DNA of 64,000 nucleotides from Corynebacterium frankenforstense (GTDB lineage Bacteria > Actinomycetota > Actinomycetes > Mycobacteriales > Mycobacteriaceae): positions 7,483 to 71,482 of the forward strand of contig NZ_JASODI010000013.1 in assembly GCF_030211955.1 (NCBI RefSeq), given 5' to 3'. Both the position numbers and the translations under genes were made by a program. The notes under the pieces are model-generated. The model ran no database searches. It had not been told where the DNA came from and was given only the letters and a program-made list of their open reading frames with translations. Positions within the stretch are counted from its first letter, which is position 1; the number at the start of each line of letters is the position of its first letter. Below, in pieces: positions 7,605 through 17,505 of the stretch.

Positions 7605-8312
7605 CTAGGGCAGCAGGTCGACCATCGCCGAGATGTCCTCGTAGCGCTGGCCGCTGTAGAACGGGATCTCCACGCGCACGTGCAGACGGGCCTCGGTGTA
7701 GCGCATCTGGTGCATCAGGTCGACGATGCGGTCGAGCTTGTCGGCCTCGAAGTTGAGCATCCACTCGTAGTCGCCCAGCACGAAGGCGGTGGTGGTGTTG
7801 GCGCGCACGTCGGCGTAGTCGTGGGCGTTCTGGCCGTGCTCACGCAGGATCTGCGAGCGCTTCTTGGCGTCCATGTAGTACCACTCGTAAGAGCGCACGA
7901 ACGGGTAGACCGTCATCCACTCGCGCGGCTCCTCGCCCATGACGAAGGCCGGCAGGTGGCGCTTGTTGAACTCCGCGGGGCGGTGGACGCCGTTGCCGGT
8001 CCACACCAGCTCCGAGGCGCGGCCCAGGGCGGTGTCGCGGCGGAAGGAGTTCAGCGCCTTCTGCAGGTCGGTGAACGTCTCGGCGTGCCACCACACCATG
8101 AAGTCCGCGTTCGCCTGAATGCCGGAGGTCAGGTAGACCCCGCGCACCGTGACGACGCCCTCCTCGGCGAGCTTGTCGAAGAACTCCTGCGCCTCACGGC
8201 CGACCTCAGCGCGGTCGGCGGGAAGCTCACCGGGCAGGGTGCGGAAGACCGCGGTCTGGATGTAGGCCTGGAGGCGGTTGAGCGCCACGTAGTCGATGTC
8301 GTTGTCAGCCAT
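7605..8312 (-). CDS. hemQ: Coproheme decarboxylase HemQ (chlorite-dismutase family)
   Basis: Last step of the coproporphyrin-dependent heme pathway of Gram-positives: peroxide-driven decarboxylation of coproheme to heme b. The 235-residue protein has the Cld fold signatures MVWWHAETFTDLQ, then VRSYEWYYMD with the reactive Tyr candidate, and REHG carrying the proximal His. The C-terminal half ends in RLHVRVEIPFYSGQR. ATG 8312 has GAGGG upstream; the longer open frame to the left has no family similarity. Neighbours (msrB, DUF3000, rnd) match the conserved actinobacterial context of this gene. Confidence 0.9.
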   Translation of the reverse strand: MADNDIDYVALNRLQAYIQTAVFRTLPGELPADRAEVGREAQEFFDKLAEEGVVTVRGVYLTSGIQANADFMVWWHAETFTDLQKALNSFRRDTALGRASELVWTGNGVHRPAEFNKRHLPAFVMGEEPREWMTVYPFVRSYEWYYMDAKKRSQILREHGQNAHDYADVRANTTTAFVLGDYEWMLNFEADKLDRIVDLMHQMRYTEARLHVRVEIPFYSGQRYEDISAMVDLLP

Positions 8313-8456
8313 GCCGACGGGACCCTCGCTTTCTGGTGATGTCTCGGGAAACCGAATTGGGTCCATCATAAGTTGTACTTCGGACGTCGCGCCAACCGAC
8401 CCGCGCAACGGCGCGCCTCCCCCGCAGCCGCGCGGGCACCCGTTAGCTTGGGGGTC

Positions 8457-9083
8457 GTGATGTTTTCCGAGCAGTCTACGATTCCGCCGTCCCGGGACGG
8501 CCGCGCGGACGACGAGGCACTGCCCGCGGACTTCTCCGCCGCCGTCGAGTCCCTCTACCACGCGCGCCTGCGCGACGAGCTCTCGCTCGGCACGATCCGG
8601 CCACCCCAACGGCTCGCGCCCTACAGCCACGCGGTCGGCCTCGAGGTCGACCGCGGCGAACACCCCGATGACCCGCAGACCGACTCGGACGGCGACGCCT
8701 TCGGCCGGCTGATCCTGCTGCATGACCCGCAGGCCGAGGAGGCCTGGGACGGCTCGATGCGGCTGGTCGCCTACATCCAGGCCGACATGGACGACGAGGT
8801 CGCCTCCGACCCGCTCTTGCCCGACGTCGCCTGGCAGTGGCTGACCGAGGGACTGGAGAACCTCGAGGCGGGCCACACCAACCTCGGCGGCACGGTCACC
8901 TCGACGTCCTCGATGCGCTTCGGTGAGATCGGCGGCCCGCCGCGCGCCCACCAGCTGGAGATGCGCGCCTCCTGGACCGCCACCGGCACCGACCTGTCCG
9001 CGCACGTGGAGGCCTTCGCCGACGTGCTCGCCCACGTCGCCGGCCTGCCGCCCGAGGGTGTGCGCACCCTCGGCGCTCACTGA
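8457..9083 (+). CDS. DUF3000 family protein
   Basis: A 208-residue conserved actinobacterial protein of unknown function, soluble and acidic, with no catalytic motif I recognise. Recognisable stretches are PQRLAPYSHAVGLEVD, the acidic-hydrophobic AEEAWDGSMRLVAYIQAD, and TSSMRFGEIGGPPRAHQLE. GTG 8457 (followed directly by ATG) lies seven bases after TAGCTT, so a leaderless mRNA is likely. Its stop codon is two bases from the GTG of rnd, so translation is coupled and a role near RNA metabolism is conceivable. That role is inference only. Confidence 0.8.
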   Translation: MMFSEQSTIPPSRDGRADDEALPADFSAAVESLYHARLRDELSLGTIRPPQRLAPYSHAVGLEVDRGEHPDDPQTDSDGDAFGRLILLHDPQAEEAWDGSMRLVAYIQADMDDEVASDPLLPDVAWQWLTEGLENLEAGHTNLGGTVTSTSSMRFGEIGGPPRAHQLEMRASWTATGTDLSAHVEAFADVLAHVAGLPPEGVRTLGAH

Positions 9084-9085
9084 CG

Positions 9086-10399
9086 GTGGGCGGCGCGGGG
9101 CCCGTCCGGGGCCGGGCCCCGGGCAAAGGCCAGGCCCGGGGTCAGACGCACGCGGAGCCCTTCCACACCGAGGCCGAACCCGCCGACCTGCTGCCTCGGG
9201 TGCTCGACACCCCGGAGCTCTTCGCCGCCGGCGCCAAGGTGCTCGCCGAAGGCCGCGGCCCCTTCGCCGTCGACACCGAGCGCGCCTCCGGCTTCCGCTA
9301 CGACGACCGCGTCTTCCTGCTGCAGGTGCGCCGCCGCGGCGCCGGCACCCTGCTCTTCGCCCCGGAGGGCCGCCGCGAGAAACTGACCGCGGCACTTGCC
9401 CCCGTGATGACCGGCGCGGACTGGATCGTGCACGCCGCCGTCACCGACCTGCCGCCGCTGGCCTGGCTGGGACTCGTCCCCGGCCGGCTCTTCGACACCG
9501 AGCTGGCCGGGCGCCTGCTCGGCTACGACCGGGTCAACCTCGGCGCGCTGCTCGAGTCCACCCTGGGCGTGCACCTGGACAAGGGCCACGGCCAGGAGGA
9601 CTGGTCGACGACCCCGCTGCCCGAGGACTGGCTCGTCTACGCCGAGGGCGACGTCGCTTACCTGCTGGAGCTGGCGGACTTCCTGGCCGAGGCGCTCGAC
9701 AACGAGGGCAAGCTCAGCTGGGCCGGAGAGGACTTCGACCATATCATCGCCACCCACACCGACCCCGCCCCCGAGCGCGACTGGAAGAAGACGAAGGGGC
9801 TGCGCCGCCTGCGCCGCCCCCGCCAGCTCGCCGTCGCACGTGCGCTGTGGCAGACCCGCGAGGACCTCGCCGTCGCCGAGGACAAGAACCCGGCGATCCT
9901 GCTTCCGGACAAGGCGCTCGTCGCCTTCGCCGCCGCCGGGGTCTCCGACGCCGACCGACTGCTCAACACCGCACGCCTCAAGCCCACCCAGTACCGCCGG
10001 GTTGCCTCGCGCATCAGCTTGTGGGCACGCACGGCCGCCGAGGCGCTCGCCTCGGACCCGGCGGACTGGCCGCGCCCGGCCCCGCGCCACGACTCGATCC
10101 CGCCGCACTCGCACTGGCCGGAACACCACCCGCAGGCCGCGGAGGCCTGGGAGAAGATCCACGAGAACCTCCTCGAGCTCTCGGTGGAGCTGGGCATGCC
10201 GGTGGAGAACATCGCCGCCCCGAAGGTGCTGCGCCGTGCCGTGTGGGAGTCCACCGAGGGCCACCAGCTGCACTCGGTGAGCGAGCTGGTGGACTTCCTC
10301 GTCGACTACGGGGTGCGCGACTGGCAGATCGAGCTGGTCGTGCCGGCCTTCACCGCCGCGGTGTTCACCGCTGACGGGGGTCGTCGGCGAGGCTGGTGA
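9086..10399 (+). CDS. rnd: Ribonuclease D (DEDDy 3'-5' exonuclease with HRDC domain)
   Basis: 3'-5' exoribonuclease trimming tRNA and other stable RNA precursors. The 437-residue product shows the exonuclease motifs [13 protein letters not shown] (Exo I, Asp/Glu), [13 protein letters not shown] (Exo II region) and [15 protein letters not shown] (Exo III, Tyr/Asp). The HRDC helix bundle begins [22 protein letters not shown] 9086 starts two bases after the DUF3000 stop. Its last 35 bases overlap the 3' end of convergent dxs; the shared sequence encodes RRRGW here and ADDPRQR on the other strand. Confidence 0.92.
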   Translation: MGGAGPVRGRAPGKGQARGQTHAEPFHTEAEPADLLPRVLDTPELFAAGAKVLAEGRGPFAVDTERASGFRYDDRVFLLQVRRRGAGTLLFAPEGRREKLTAALAPVMTGADWIVHAAVTDLPPLAWLGLVPGRLFDTELAGRLLGYDRVNLGALLESTLGVHLDKGHGQEDWSTTPLPEDWLVYAEGDVAYLLELADFLAEALDNEGKLSWAGEDFDHIIATHTDPAPERDWKKTKGLRRLRRPRQLAVARALWQTREDLAVAEDKNPAILLPDKALVAFAAAGVSDADRLLNTARLKPTQYRRVASRISLWARTAAEALASDPADWPRPAPRHDSIPPHSHWPEHHPQAAEAWEKIHENLLELSVELGMPVENIAAPKVLRRAVWESTEGHQLHSVSELVDFLVDYGVRDWQIELVVPAFTAAVFTADGGRRRGW

Positions 10400-12368
10400 T
10401 CCAGCCCTCGATCGAGGTGCGCATGCCCTCGGCGTCGAGACCGACCTCGGAGAGCAGCTGCCCGCGCGAGGCGTGCAGCGGGTAGACGTCCGGGAAGGCC
10501 AGGTGGCGCACCGGGGTGTCGATCTCGGCGGCCTGCATGGCCTCGGCCAGCTGGGAGCCGATGCCGCCGCGGATCACGCCGTCCTCGACGGTGACCACCA
10601 GGTCCGCGCCCGCTGCCGCCTCGAGCAGCTCGGCGCGCACCGGCGAGACCCACCGCGGGTCCAGCACGGTCACCGCGACGTCTCCGCCGCGGTCCACCCG
10701 GTTCTCCAGCCCGTCGACGGCCTCGAGCACGGTGCCGGCGAGCGCGCCGATCGAGACCACGAGCAGCTGGAACGGGTCAGCGGCCTCCTCGGCGGCGGCG
10801 CCCTCGGCGCCGCCCACCGCAGCCGCGGCGTCCGCGCCCGCGTCACCACGCGCGGCGTCGTCAATCGGCCCCGTCTCGACGAGCACGTCGGTGCCGCCGT
10901 CGGTGCGGCGCAGCGTGGGGATGTCCGAGGGCTTCTCGCCCTTGGGGAAGCGCACCACGGTCGGGCCGTCGGAGACCTCGATGGCCTCGTCGAAGAGCTC
11001 GACGAGCTGCTGTCCGTCGCGCGGGGCGGCCAAGCGCAGGCCGGGCACCAACGAGGTGATCGCCATGTCCCAGACACCGTTGTGGCTCGCGCCGTCCGAG
11101 CCGGTCACCCCGGCGCGGTCGAGCACGAAGGTCACGGCACGGTCGATCAGCCCGACGTCCATGAGCAGCTGGTCGAAGCCGCGGTTGAGGAAGGTCGAGT
11201 AGAGCGCGACCACCGGGTGCAGCCCGGCCAGGCTCATGCCGGCGGCGCTGGTCACGGCGTGCTGCTCGGCGATGCCGACGTCGTAGAAGCGGGAGGGGAA
11301 CTTGTCGTTGAACGCGGAGAGCCCCGTCGGCCCGCCCATCGCGGCGGTGATGGCCACCAGGTCGGGCCGGCGCGCCCCGGCGCGGACGAGCTCGGCGGAG
11401 AACGCCGAGGTCCAGCTGGGCCCGGCGACCTTGCGGGACTTGCCGGTCACGGGGTCGATGACCCCGGTGGAGTGCATCAGGTCCGGCGACTCGGTGGCCG
11501 CCGGGGCAAAGCCGCGGCCCTTCTCGGTCACGGCGTGCACGATGATCGGGCCCTCGAACTCGCGGGCGTAGCGCAGCACGTTGCCCAGTGCCTTGAGGTT
11601 GTGGCCGTTGACCGGCCCGATGTACTTGATGCCCAGCTCCGGGAACATCTGGTCCGGCAGCACCTGGGACTTCACGCCCTCCTTGAAGGCGTGGAGGGCC
11701 TCGAAGGTGCGCTCGCCGACCCAGCCGAGCGACTTCAGCGTCGACTTGCCCTGCTCCATGACGCGGTCGTAGGTGCGCAGCATGCGCAGGTCCGCCAGGG
11801 CGTCGGCGAAGCCGCCGATGGTCGGCGAGTAGCTGCGGCCGTTGTCATTGACCACGATGACGACGTTGCGGTCGCGGCCGGCGGCGATGTTGTTGAGCGC
11901 CTCCCAGACCATGCCGCCGGTCATCGCGCCGTCGCCGACGACGGCGACGACGTTGCGGTGCGGCTCCCCGCCCAGGGCGAAGGCCTTGGACATGCCGTCG
12001 GCCACGCTGAGTGCCGCAGAGGCGTGCGAGGACTCGGTCCAGTCGTGCTCGGACTCGGCGCGGCAGGTGTAGCCGGACAGGCCGCCCTTCTGGCGCAGGG
12101 TGTCGAACTGGTCGGCGCGCCCGGTGAGGATCTTGTGCACGTAAGACTGGTGGCTGGTGTCGAAGATCAGCGGCTCGCGCGGCGAGTCGAAGACGCGGTG
12201 CAGGGCGACGGTCAGCTCGACCACGCCGAGGTTGGGGCCGAGGTGGCCGCCGGTGGCGGAGACCTTCTCGATGAGCAGCCGCCTGATCTCCGCGCACAGC
12301 TCATCGAGGTCGCCGGGTTCCAGCGCCTTGAGGTCGGCGGGAGAGGAGATGGTGTGGAGAATTCCCAT
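10365..12368 (-). CDS. dxs: 1-deoxy-D-xylulose-5-phosphate synthase
   Basis: TPP-dependent first enzyme of the MEP isoprenoid pathway, condensing pyruvate and glyceraldehyde 3-phosphate. The 667-residue protein has [17 protein letters not shown], the TPP motif [16 protein letters not shown]...NDN near residues 150-180, the transketolase domain [16 protein letters not shown] and GASHNG. Around residues 500-525 an Ala/Asp/Glu-rich segment (starting PIDDAARGD) interrupts the C-terminal part. It is not expected in the family and contains the dispersed motif ATTGACGACG. ATG 12368 is preceded by AAGGAG at some distance. Likely the tail gene of the dut-DUF3710-methyltransferase run. Confidence 0.95.
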   Translation of the reverse strand: MGILHTISSPADLKALEPGDLDELCAEIRRLLIEKVSATGGHLGPNLGVVELTVALHRVFDSPREPLIFDTSHQSYVHKILTGRADQFDTLRQKGGLSGYTCRAESEHDWTESSHASAALSVADGMSKAFALGGEPHRNVVAVVGDGAMTGGMVWEALNNIAAGRDRNVVIVVNDNGRSYSPTIGGFADALADLRMLRTYDRVMEQGKSTLKSLGWVGERTFEALHAFKEGVKSQVLPDQMFPELGIKYIGPVNGHNLKALGNVLRYAREFEGPIIVHAVTEKGRGFAPAATESPDLMHSTGVIDPVTGKSRKVAGPSWTSAFSAELVRAGARRPDLVAITAAMGGPTGLSAFNDKFPSRFYDVGIAEQHAVTSAAGMSLAGLHPVVALYSTFLNRGFDQLLMDVGLIDRAVTFVLDRAGVTGSDGASHNGVWDMAITSLVPGLRLAAPRDGQQLVELFDEAIEVSDGPTVVRFPKGEKPSDIPTLRRTDGGTDVLVETGPIDDAARGDAGADAAAAVGGAEGAAAEEAADPFQLLVVSIGALAGTVLEAVDGLENRVDRGGDVAVTVLDPRWVSPVRAELLEAAAGADLVVTVEDGVIRGGIGSQLAEAMQAAEIDTPVRHLAFPDVYPLHASRGQLLSEVGLDAEGMRTSIEGWITSLADDPRQR

Positions 12369-12477
12369 GGGGGTCAGCTCTGCTCCTTCGTGTACCGGGT
12401 GACACCGCCGGAGACGGGCCGCCTGCCACCCCCTGATGGGGGCGGCTGACACCCTACGGCGCGTTCCCTCGATCGTA

Positions 12478-13953
12478 CTAGCGTGCCGCGCCTCCGTGGC
12501 CGACGGGGGCGGTCTGCGCCGCATCCCCCGCGGCAGAGAGCCGCGCGGTCTCCTCGGCGGCGGCGTTGCCTGCGGGGTCGGCGGGCTCGAGCCGGCAGAC
12601 GACCTCGAAGTGGTGGGTGCCCGGGAAGGCGTCCACGAGCTGGCAGTCCGTCAGCCAGTAGCCGTTCTTGCGCCAGTCGGACAGGTCGCGCGAGAGCGTG
12701 GCCGGGTCGCAGCCGACGTGGACGACCACACCCGGGTGGGCGGCGGCCACGGCGGCGACGACCTCGGCGCCCGCGCCGGTGCGCGGCGGGTCGAGGACCA
12801 CCGCGTCCGGGTGGGGCAGTTCGGCCATGGCGCGCTCGACGGTGACCGGGTGCACGTGGTGGTCGATGCCCTTGAGGGCCGGCTGGCTGCCCGCGCGCGC
12901 CGAGGGCGAGGAGTCGACGGTGTGGATCGCCGCGCCCTCCCCCAGCGCCGCGGCCAACGCGGGTACGAACAGCCCGACGCCGCCGTAGAGGTCCCAGCCC
13001 ACCTTGGGTGCGTCGCCTTCCTGATCGCCGACGCCCGCCGCGTCGGCGTCCAGGCCCTCAGGCGCGGTTGCCGAGCCGTCCGAGGCGGGCTTTCCGGCGT
13101 CCTCGGCGACGCGCTCGCGTCCCGCCTCTGCGGCCACGCTGTCGCGGCTGGCCGCGGGCTCGGCGGCCACGAAGCGCTCCACCAGCCGCGAGTAGGCGGC
13201 CGGGGCGGCGACGTGCGCCTGCCAGAAGGCGGGGGCTGCGACGCGGAACTCGCGGCCGGCGACCTCGATGCGGCCGGCCTCGGGGCCCTCGATGATCTCG
13301 GAGACGCGCTCGGCGCGCCGGCCGCGGCCGGTCTTGCGGGTCTCGACGATCTGGCGACCCTCGTCGGTCTGGGCGACGATGACCTGCGCGTCCGGGGTGA
13401 ACCGGCGCGCGCCGTCGCCGACCACGCCGTCGAGCAGCCCGGGCAGCACCTGGGAGCAGACGGCGTCGGTGACCAGCTCGTGCGAGCGGGCCTTGTGCAG
13501 CCCGGCGCGGCCCTGGGAGTCCACACCCAGGCGCACGCGGGTGCGCCAGCCGGTCACGGGGTGCAGGGCGGCGGACTCGACGGCGGGTGCGGTGGTGAAC
13601 CCGCCGAGGCGGGTCAGCTGGTCGCGCAGCACGTCGACCTTCAGGCCGACCTCGGCGTCGGGGTCTACCACGCCGTAGTCGCAGCAGCCGGCGCCCTTCG
13701 CGGCCGCCGGGCAGCGCTGCTGCACGCGCAGCGGGGAGGCCTCGAGAATCTCGACGGCGTCGCCGCGGGCAAAGCGCTTCTTGGCCTGGGCGATGCGCAC
13801 CGTGCAGGTGTCGCCGGGCAGGCCGCCGCGGACGAAGACGACGCGGCCGGCGACGGTGCCGATGCCCTCGCCGCCGTGCGCCATGCGCTCGACGGTGACC
13901 TGACAGGTGTCGCCGGAGGCGAGGTGCTCGGGGTGGCTGGTGGACTCAGTCAT
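12478..13953 (-). CDS. TrmA/RumA-type 5-methyluridine RNA methyltransferase with TRAM domain
   Basis: SAM-dependent methylation of a uracil C5 in tRNA or rRNA. The 491-residue protein starts with a TRAM domain ([20 protein letters not shown]). It then shows [14 protein letters not shown], a cysteine cluster resembling the Fe-S site of RlmD-like enzymes, and DLYGGVGLF as SAM motif I. The catalytic region [13 protein letters not shown] has the nucleophilic Cys, and the general base is probably the Glu of [11 protein letters not shown] low-complexity insertion of about 50 residues (roughly 264-317) precedes motif I. It starts seven bases after the DUF3710 stop, indicating one operon. Which RNA is modified cannot be read from sequence. 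Confidence 0.85.
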   Translation of the reverse strand: MTESTSHPEHLASGDTCQVTVERMAHGGEGIGTVAGRVVFVRGGLPGDTCTVRIAQAKKRFARGDAVEILEASPLRVQQRCPAAAKGAGCCDYGVVDPDAEVGLKVDVLRDQLTRLGGFTTAPAVESAALHPVTGWRTRVRLGVDSQGRAGLHKARSHELVTDAVCSQVLPGLLDGVVGDGARRFTPDAQVIVAQTDEGRQIVETRKTGRGRRAERVSEIIEGPEAGRIEVAGREFRVAAPAFWQAHVAAPAAYSRLVERFVAAEPAASRDSVAAEAGRERVAEDAGKPASDGSATAPEGLDADAAGVGDQEGDAPKVGWDLYGGVGLFVPALAAALGEGAAIHTVDSSPSARAGSQPALKGIDHHVHPVTVERAMAELPHPDAVVLDPPRTGAGAEVVAAVAAAHPGVVVHVGCDPATLSRDLSDWRKNGYWLTDCQLVDAFPGTHHFEVVCRLEPADPAGNAAAEETARLSAAGDAAQTAPVGHGGAAR

Positions 13954-13959
13954 GTGCGA

Positions 13960-14844
13960 TCACGCTTCCGTGGTGCCGCTGGGCTGACCGGCGCCACCAC
14001 CCGGGTTCTGCTGGTTCTGCCGGGCCTGCTGGGCCGCGCGCTGCTTCATGGCCTGCTGCAGTTGCTCGACGAGCTGCGCGGGCAGCGCGACCGGCAGGGA
14101 GTTGCCGGCGAGCACCGGGTCCTGGCCGCGGTAGACGAAGGTGCGGGCGAACAGGTCGCGGGCCTCGTCGGCCAGGTCCTGCTCGTGGCCGGTGGGGGCG
14201 GCGAGGGTGAAGCGCAGCATCCAGCGCGGGCCGTCGACGCCGATGAGGCGCAGCTGGCCGTTCTCGTTGGGGGCGACGATCTCGCGGCCCCAGGGCCCGT
14301 CGACGATCTCGGGGGCCAGGCCGTCCTCCTTCATCTTGGCCACGATCTCGGTGACGGTGGTGCGCCACTGCCCGCCGGAGCGCGGGGCGGCGAAGGCGAC
14401 CGGGGTGATGCGGCCGTGGCGGGTGACCACGTGCAGCATGCGCGGGCCCTGCTCGCCCATCTCGACCTGCACCTGGGAGTCCTTGGGCAGCGGCAGGCGC
14501 AGCGAACCGAGGTTGAGCACGCCGGAGGCGAAGTCGGAGAAGTCGAAGTCCTCGATGTTGACCGAGTCGCCGTCGAAGGGGCCGGTCTCCCCCGTGCCGG
14601 AGACCTGGACGTCCTCGCCGGCGCCCGCCTCAGCGGCGGCGTCGGCGGTGCCCGCGGACTGCGCCATAGCGTCAGCGGCCGCGTCCTGCGCCGCGGCGGC
14701 GTCGGCCGCGGTGTCGTCCACCGCGGCGCCGGCGCCGTTCCCGGCACCCGCGGCGCCCTCAGCGCCGACGCCCGGCGCGCCGGCGTCCTGCGCGGCGTCC
14801 CCGTGCTTGTGCTTGTCCTTGTTGCCGAAAGGCCAGATCGCCAT
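13960..14844 (-). CDS. DUF3710 family protein
   Basis: A 294-residue conserved actinobacterial protein of unknown function. The first about 90 residues are a highly biased Ala/Asp/Gly/Gln linker after MAIWPFGNKDKHKHGD. The conserved domain follows from DFSDFASGVLNLGSLRLPLP through VEMGEQGPRMLHVVT, GQWRTTVTEIVAKM, GPWGREIVAPNENGQLRLIG and PRWMLRFTLAAPTGHE. The C-terminus is Gln/Asn-rich. No enzyme motif or membrane segment is visible. The placement between dut and a tRNA/rRNA methyltransferase is conserved in corynebacteria. ATG 14844 lies 43 bases after the dut stop. Confidence 0.8.
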   Translation of the reverse strand: MAIWPFGNKDKHKHGDAAQDAGAPGVGAEGAAGAGNGAGAAVDDTAADAAAAQDAAADAMAQSAGTADAAAEAGAGEDVQVSGTGETGPFDGDSVNIEDFDFSDFASGVLNLGSLRLPLPKDSQVQVEMGEQGPRMLHVVTRHGRITPVAFAAPRSGGQWRTTVTEIVAKMKEDGLAPEIVDGPWGREIVAPNENGQLRLIGVDGPRWMLRFTLAAPTGHEQDLADEARDLFARTFVYRGQDPVLAGNSLPVALPAQLVEQLQQAMKQRAAQQARQNQQNPGGGAGQPSGTTEA

Positions 14845-14887
14845 GTGCTCCTCGCTCCCCTTGTGGTTGTCGTCGGTCCCGTTGGCT

Positions 14888-15346
14888 TCAGTTCAGCCCG
14901 GTCGAGCCGTGCCCGCCGGTGCCGCGTTCCGTCTCGCCGAGGTCGTCGGCCTCCGCGAAGTCGACGAGCTCGACCTTCTGGACCAGCAGCTGGGCGATGC
15001 GCTCGCCCCGGGCGACGTGGACGGTCTCGTGCGGGTCGAGGTTGATCAGGCTGATCTTCAACTCGCCACGGTAGCCCGCGTCGATGGTGCCCGGGGTGTT
15101 GATCACGGTCAGCCCCTGGCGGGTGGCCAGACCCGAGCGCGGGTGCACCAGGCCGACGGTGCCGGCGGGCAGCGCGATGGCGATGCCGGTGCGCACCAGG
15201 CGCCGCTCGCCGGGGACGAGGTCGACGTCCTCGGCGCTGCACAGGTCCGCGCCCGCGTCGTCGGGGTGCGCGCGCTTGGGCAGCGGCATGTCCGGGTCGA
15301 TCCGGCGCACGCGCACGGTCATGTTCGGGTCCAGGGTCTCACTCAC
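14888..15346 (-). CDS. dut: Deoxyuridine 5'-triphosphate nucleotidohydrolase
   Basis: Hydrolyses dUTP to dUMP and pyrophosphate, limiting uracil in DNA and feeding dTMP synthesis. The 152-residue trimeric-type dUTPase has all five motifs: [12 protein letters not shown] (1), HPRSGLA (2), [19 protein letters not shown] (3), [11 protein letters not shown] (4) and [10 protein letters not shown] (5). The Tyr of motif 3 that reads deoxyuridine is present. GTG 15346 stands seven bases after TATCGT (minus strand), so the mRNA is probably leaderless. First gene of dut-DUF3710-methyltransferase; divergent from the DUF3093 gene. Confidence 0.95.
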   Translation of the reverse strand: MSETLDPNMTVRVRRIDPDMPLPKRAHPDDAGADLCSAEDVDLVPGERRLVRTGIAIALPAGTVGLVHPRSGLATRQGLTVINTPGTIDAGYRGELKISLINLDPHETVHVARGERIAQLLVQKVELVDFAEADDLGETERGTGGHGSTGLN

Positions 15347-15353
15347 GGCCCCC

Positions 15354-15359
15354 ACGATA
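15354..15359 (-). promoter_or_regulatory. -10 element TATCGT of dut
   Basis: Seven bases before GTG 15346 on the minus strand; leaderless layout. Confidence 0.5.
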
Positions 15360-15447
15360 CGGTGCGCCCCGCGCGGCGCGCACCACCGCGCCGCCACACC
15401 CCGGCCCGGCCCCCGCGCCCGGGGTTCTGCGCGGCCGCGGCCTCCAG

Positions 15448-15453
15448 TAGACT
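15448..15453 (+). promoter_or_regulatory. -10 element TAGACT of the DUF3093 gene
   Basis: Eight bases before GTG 15462. Confidence 0.5.
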
Positions 15454-15461
15454 CTGCGGGT

Positions 15462-15974
15462 GTGACTGAGACGGCGAACAATCAAGCGAAGGTGCTCTAC
15501 CGCGAGCGCCAGTGGGTGCCCTTCTACTGGTGGATCCTGGCGTTCCTCCTGGTCGCGCTGCTGACTGCCCAGTTCGCGCACAACCGCACGATCACCTGGC
15601 TGATCGTGCCGGCCGTGGTGCTCTCCGCCCTGGCGGTGTGGGTGCTCGTCTCCCTGTCCTCGACGGTGCTGCAGGTCGAGGAGGACGCGGACGGCACGCG
15701 CTGGCTCTTCGCCGGCGACGCGATGCTGCCCGGCGACGTCGTCTCACGCTCCCTGGCGGTGCCCGCCAACGCGAAGCGCAACGCCATGGGCCACCAGCTG
15801 GACCCGGCGGCCTTCGTCGTCTCCCACGGCTGGGTCGCCGAGATGGTCATGCTCGTCCTCGACGACCCCGACGACCCGACCCCCTACTGGCTGATCGGTG
15901 CCCGCCACCCCGAGCAGCTGCTGCAGGCCTTCCTTCCCGGCCAGGCCGAGGAGGCCACCCGCACGCTGCGGTAG
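15462..15974 (+). CDS. DUF3093 family membrane protein
   Basis: A 170-residue conserved actinobacterial protein of unknown function. Two adjacent transmembrane helices lie near residues 20-65 ([18 protein letters not shown], then [20 protein letters not shown]). They are followed by a cytosolic domain with [19 protein letters not shown] and, near the end, [23 protein letters not shown] 15462 follows TAGACT at leaderless distance. It is divergent from dut with about 115 bases between. Confidence 0.8.
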   Translation: MTETANNQAKVLYRERQWVPFYWWILAFLLVALLTAQFAHNRTITWLIVPAVVLSALAVWVLVSLSSTVLQVEEDADGTRWLFAGDAMLPGDVVSRSLAVPANAKRNAMGHQLDPAAFVVSHGWVAEMVMLVLDDPDDPTPYWLIGARHPEQLLQAFLPGQAEEATRTLR

Positions 15975-16015
15975 GCGTCCCCCCAGAAACGCGGTAGGCG
16001 CCCCACCTGAAACGA

Positions 16016-16056
16016 AATTGCCGACGTCGCGCTGCGCGACGTCGGCAATTTTCTTG
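16016..16056. terminator. Bidirectional terminator between DUF3093 and DUF4193 genes
   Basis: A perfect 17-bp stem AAATTGCCGACGTCGCG / CGCGACGTCGGCAATTT with a CTG loop lies between convergent genes. It is flanked by TTTTCTT on the plus strand and an A/T run on the other. Confidence 0.85.
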
Positions 16057-16068
16057 CGCTCTGCGGGA

Positions 16069-16362
16069 CTAGGCGCAGTCCTTGCAGACCGGGGAGCCGT
16101 CGGCCTCGCGGTGGTCGAGGCGGGCGGTCTTCTGCACCAGGAAGCACTCCGAGCAGGTGAACTCGTTGGACTGGCGCGGGACGACCTGGAGGTTGAGCTC
16201 CTCGCCGGAGAGGTCGTTGCTCGGCGGGTCGAAGGAGTCGACGATCTCGCCGTCCTCGTCGATCGGCGAGGAGGCGGCCTCGGCGGCCTTCAGGCCCTCC
16301 AGGGAATCCGTCTCGAGCTCATCGTCCTCGCGGCGACGGGCGTTGTCGTAATCGGTGGCCAC
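16069..16362 (-). CDS. DUF4193 family small zinc-ribbon-like protein
   Basis: A 97-residue conserved actinobacterial protein. The N-terminal half is acidic and polar (DNARRREDDELETDSLEGL). The C-terminal half has FTCSECFLVQK and, at the very end, GSPVCKDCA, two CxxC pairs compatible with a zinc ribbon (related to RbpA-like or FmdB-like folds, not the same family). ATG 16362. The molecular role is unknown; a transcription or ribosome-associated role would be inference from the zinc ribbon alone. It lies next to suhB in the conserved corynebacterial order. Confidence 0.8.
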   Translation of the reverse strand: MATDYDNARRREDDELETDSLEGLKAAEAASSPIDEDGEIVDSFDPPSNDLSGEELNLQVVPRQSNEFTCSECFLVQKTARLDHREADGSPVCKDCA

Positions 16363-16554
16363 GGCAGCCTCACTACTCCCTCACAAGGTTGGGGTCGCCC
16401 CACCTGCCTGCGGGGCGGACGACGTGTTCTTGGTGGCGGATACTAAACCACACACGCCCGCCTGTCATATATCCACGCCACGCGGCGTTTTCCGCGGGTG
16501 TAACCCGGGCCCGGGGCGGCGCCCGGCGAGGGTCCCGCCCCGGGGACGGCGGCG

Positions 16555-17391
16555 TCAGTGCAGCGGGGCGAGCTGGGCCGGCATGGCCAGCTCGTCGAAG
16601 AGGTCCCCCAGCGCCGGGTCCAGGGGGCCAGCCGCGGCGCGCAGCAGGCGGTACTCGGAGCTGGGCACCGAGAGCGCCGGGGCGTCGACCACAGCGCCGG
16701 CCTCCTCGGCGATGACGGCGCCGGCGGCGAAGTCCCAGCAGCTCAGGCCGTACTCGTAGTAGGCGTCCACGCGCCCCTCGGCCAGGCGGCACAGATCGAG
16801 GGCGGCCGAGCCGGAGCGGCGGATGTCGCGCACCCGCGGCAGCAGGTCGACCAGGAGCTCGGCCTGGCGGCGGCGCGCGCGGGAGGCGTAGGCGAAGCCG
16901 GTGGCCACCAGGGAGCGCTCCGGGTCGGTCTCCCTCGAGACCGCGAGGGTCTCGGTGCCCTGCGGATCGGTGCGGGTGGCGCCGGCACCCCGGGCGGCGC
17001 TGTAGAGCGCGTCGGCCGAGGGGTCGTAGACGGCGCCGGCGACGACCTCGCCGTCGACGGCCGCGGCCACGGAGACGGCGAAGGCGGGCAGCCCGTAGAC
17101 GAAGTTGACGGTGCCGTCGATCGGGTCGATGACCCAGGAGACCCCCGAGTGGGAGGCGACCTGGGAGCCCTCCTCGCCGATGACGCCGTCGCCGGGGCGC
17201 AGGCGCGCGATCTCGCCGACGATGAACTCCTCGCTCATCGTGTCGACGACGGTGACCGGGTCGACCGGCGAGGACTTCGTCATGGTGTAGGCGCGCACGT
17301 CGCCGAGCTCGGCGCGCCGGGTGCGCACGCGCACGCCGGCCTCCCGGGCGATCTCGGCGGCCAGGTCGCGCAGCTCGGTCGGCTCAGTCAT
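16555..17391 (-). CDS. suhB: Inositol-monophosphatase family phosphatase
   Basis: Mg-dependent phosphatase of the IMPase/SuhB superfamily. It likely acts on inositol phosphate for the phosphatidylinositol and mycothiol branches, although histidinol phosphate or fructose bisphosphate activity cannot be excluded. The 278-residue protein has the metal motifs GDGVIGEEGS, WVIDPIDGTVNF and, near the C-terminus, CWDFAAGAVIAEEAGA. ATG 17391 has GGAG seven bases upstream; the much longer upstream frame is antisense to ppgK. Divergent from ppgK. Confidence 0.88.
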   Translation of the reverse strand: MTEPTELRDLAAEIAREAGVRVRTRRAELGDVRAYTMTKSSPVDPVTVVDTMSEEFIVGEIARLRPGDGVIGEEGSQVASHSGVSWVIDPIDGTVNFVYGLPAFAVSVAAAVDGEVVAGAVYDPSADALYSAARGAGATRTDPQGTETLAVSRETDPERSLVATGFAYASRARRRQAELLVDLLPRVRDIRRSGSAALDLCRLAEGRVDAYYEYGLSCWDFAAGAVIAEEAGAVVDAPALSVPSSEYRLLRAAAGPLDPALGDLFDELAMPAQLAPLH

Positions 17392-17492
17392 CTTCTCCGT
17401 CTCACTCCTCGAGGTGGTGGGGCCCGCCCCGGCGGCGCCGGGGCGGTCGTCACACCCGCCATTGTCCCACCGCCGCGGCGCATGTGCCTCGG

Positions 17493-17498
17493 TAGGAT
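17493..17498 (+). promoter_or_regulatory. -10 element TAGGAT of ppgK
   Basis: Exactly seven bases before ATG 17506; leaderless layout. Confidence 0.55.
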
Positions 17499-17505
17499 GA
17501 GACGC

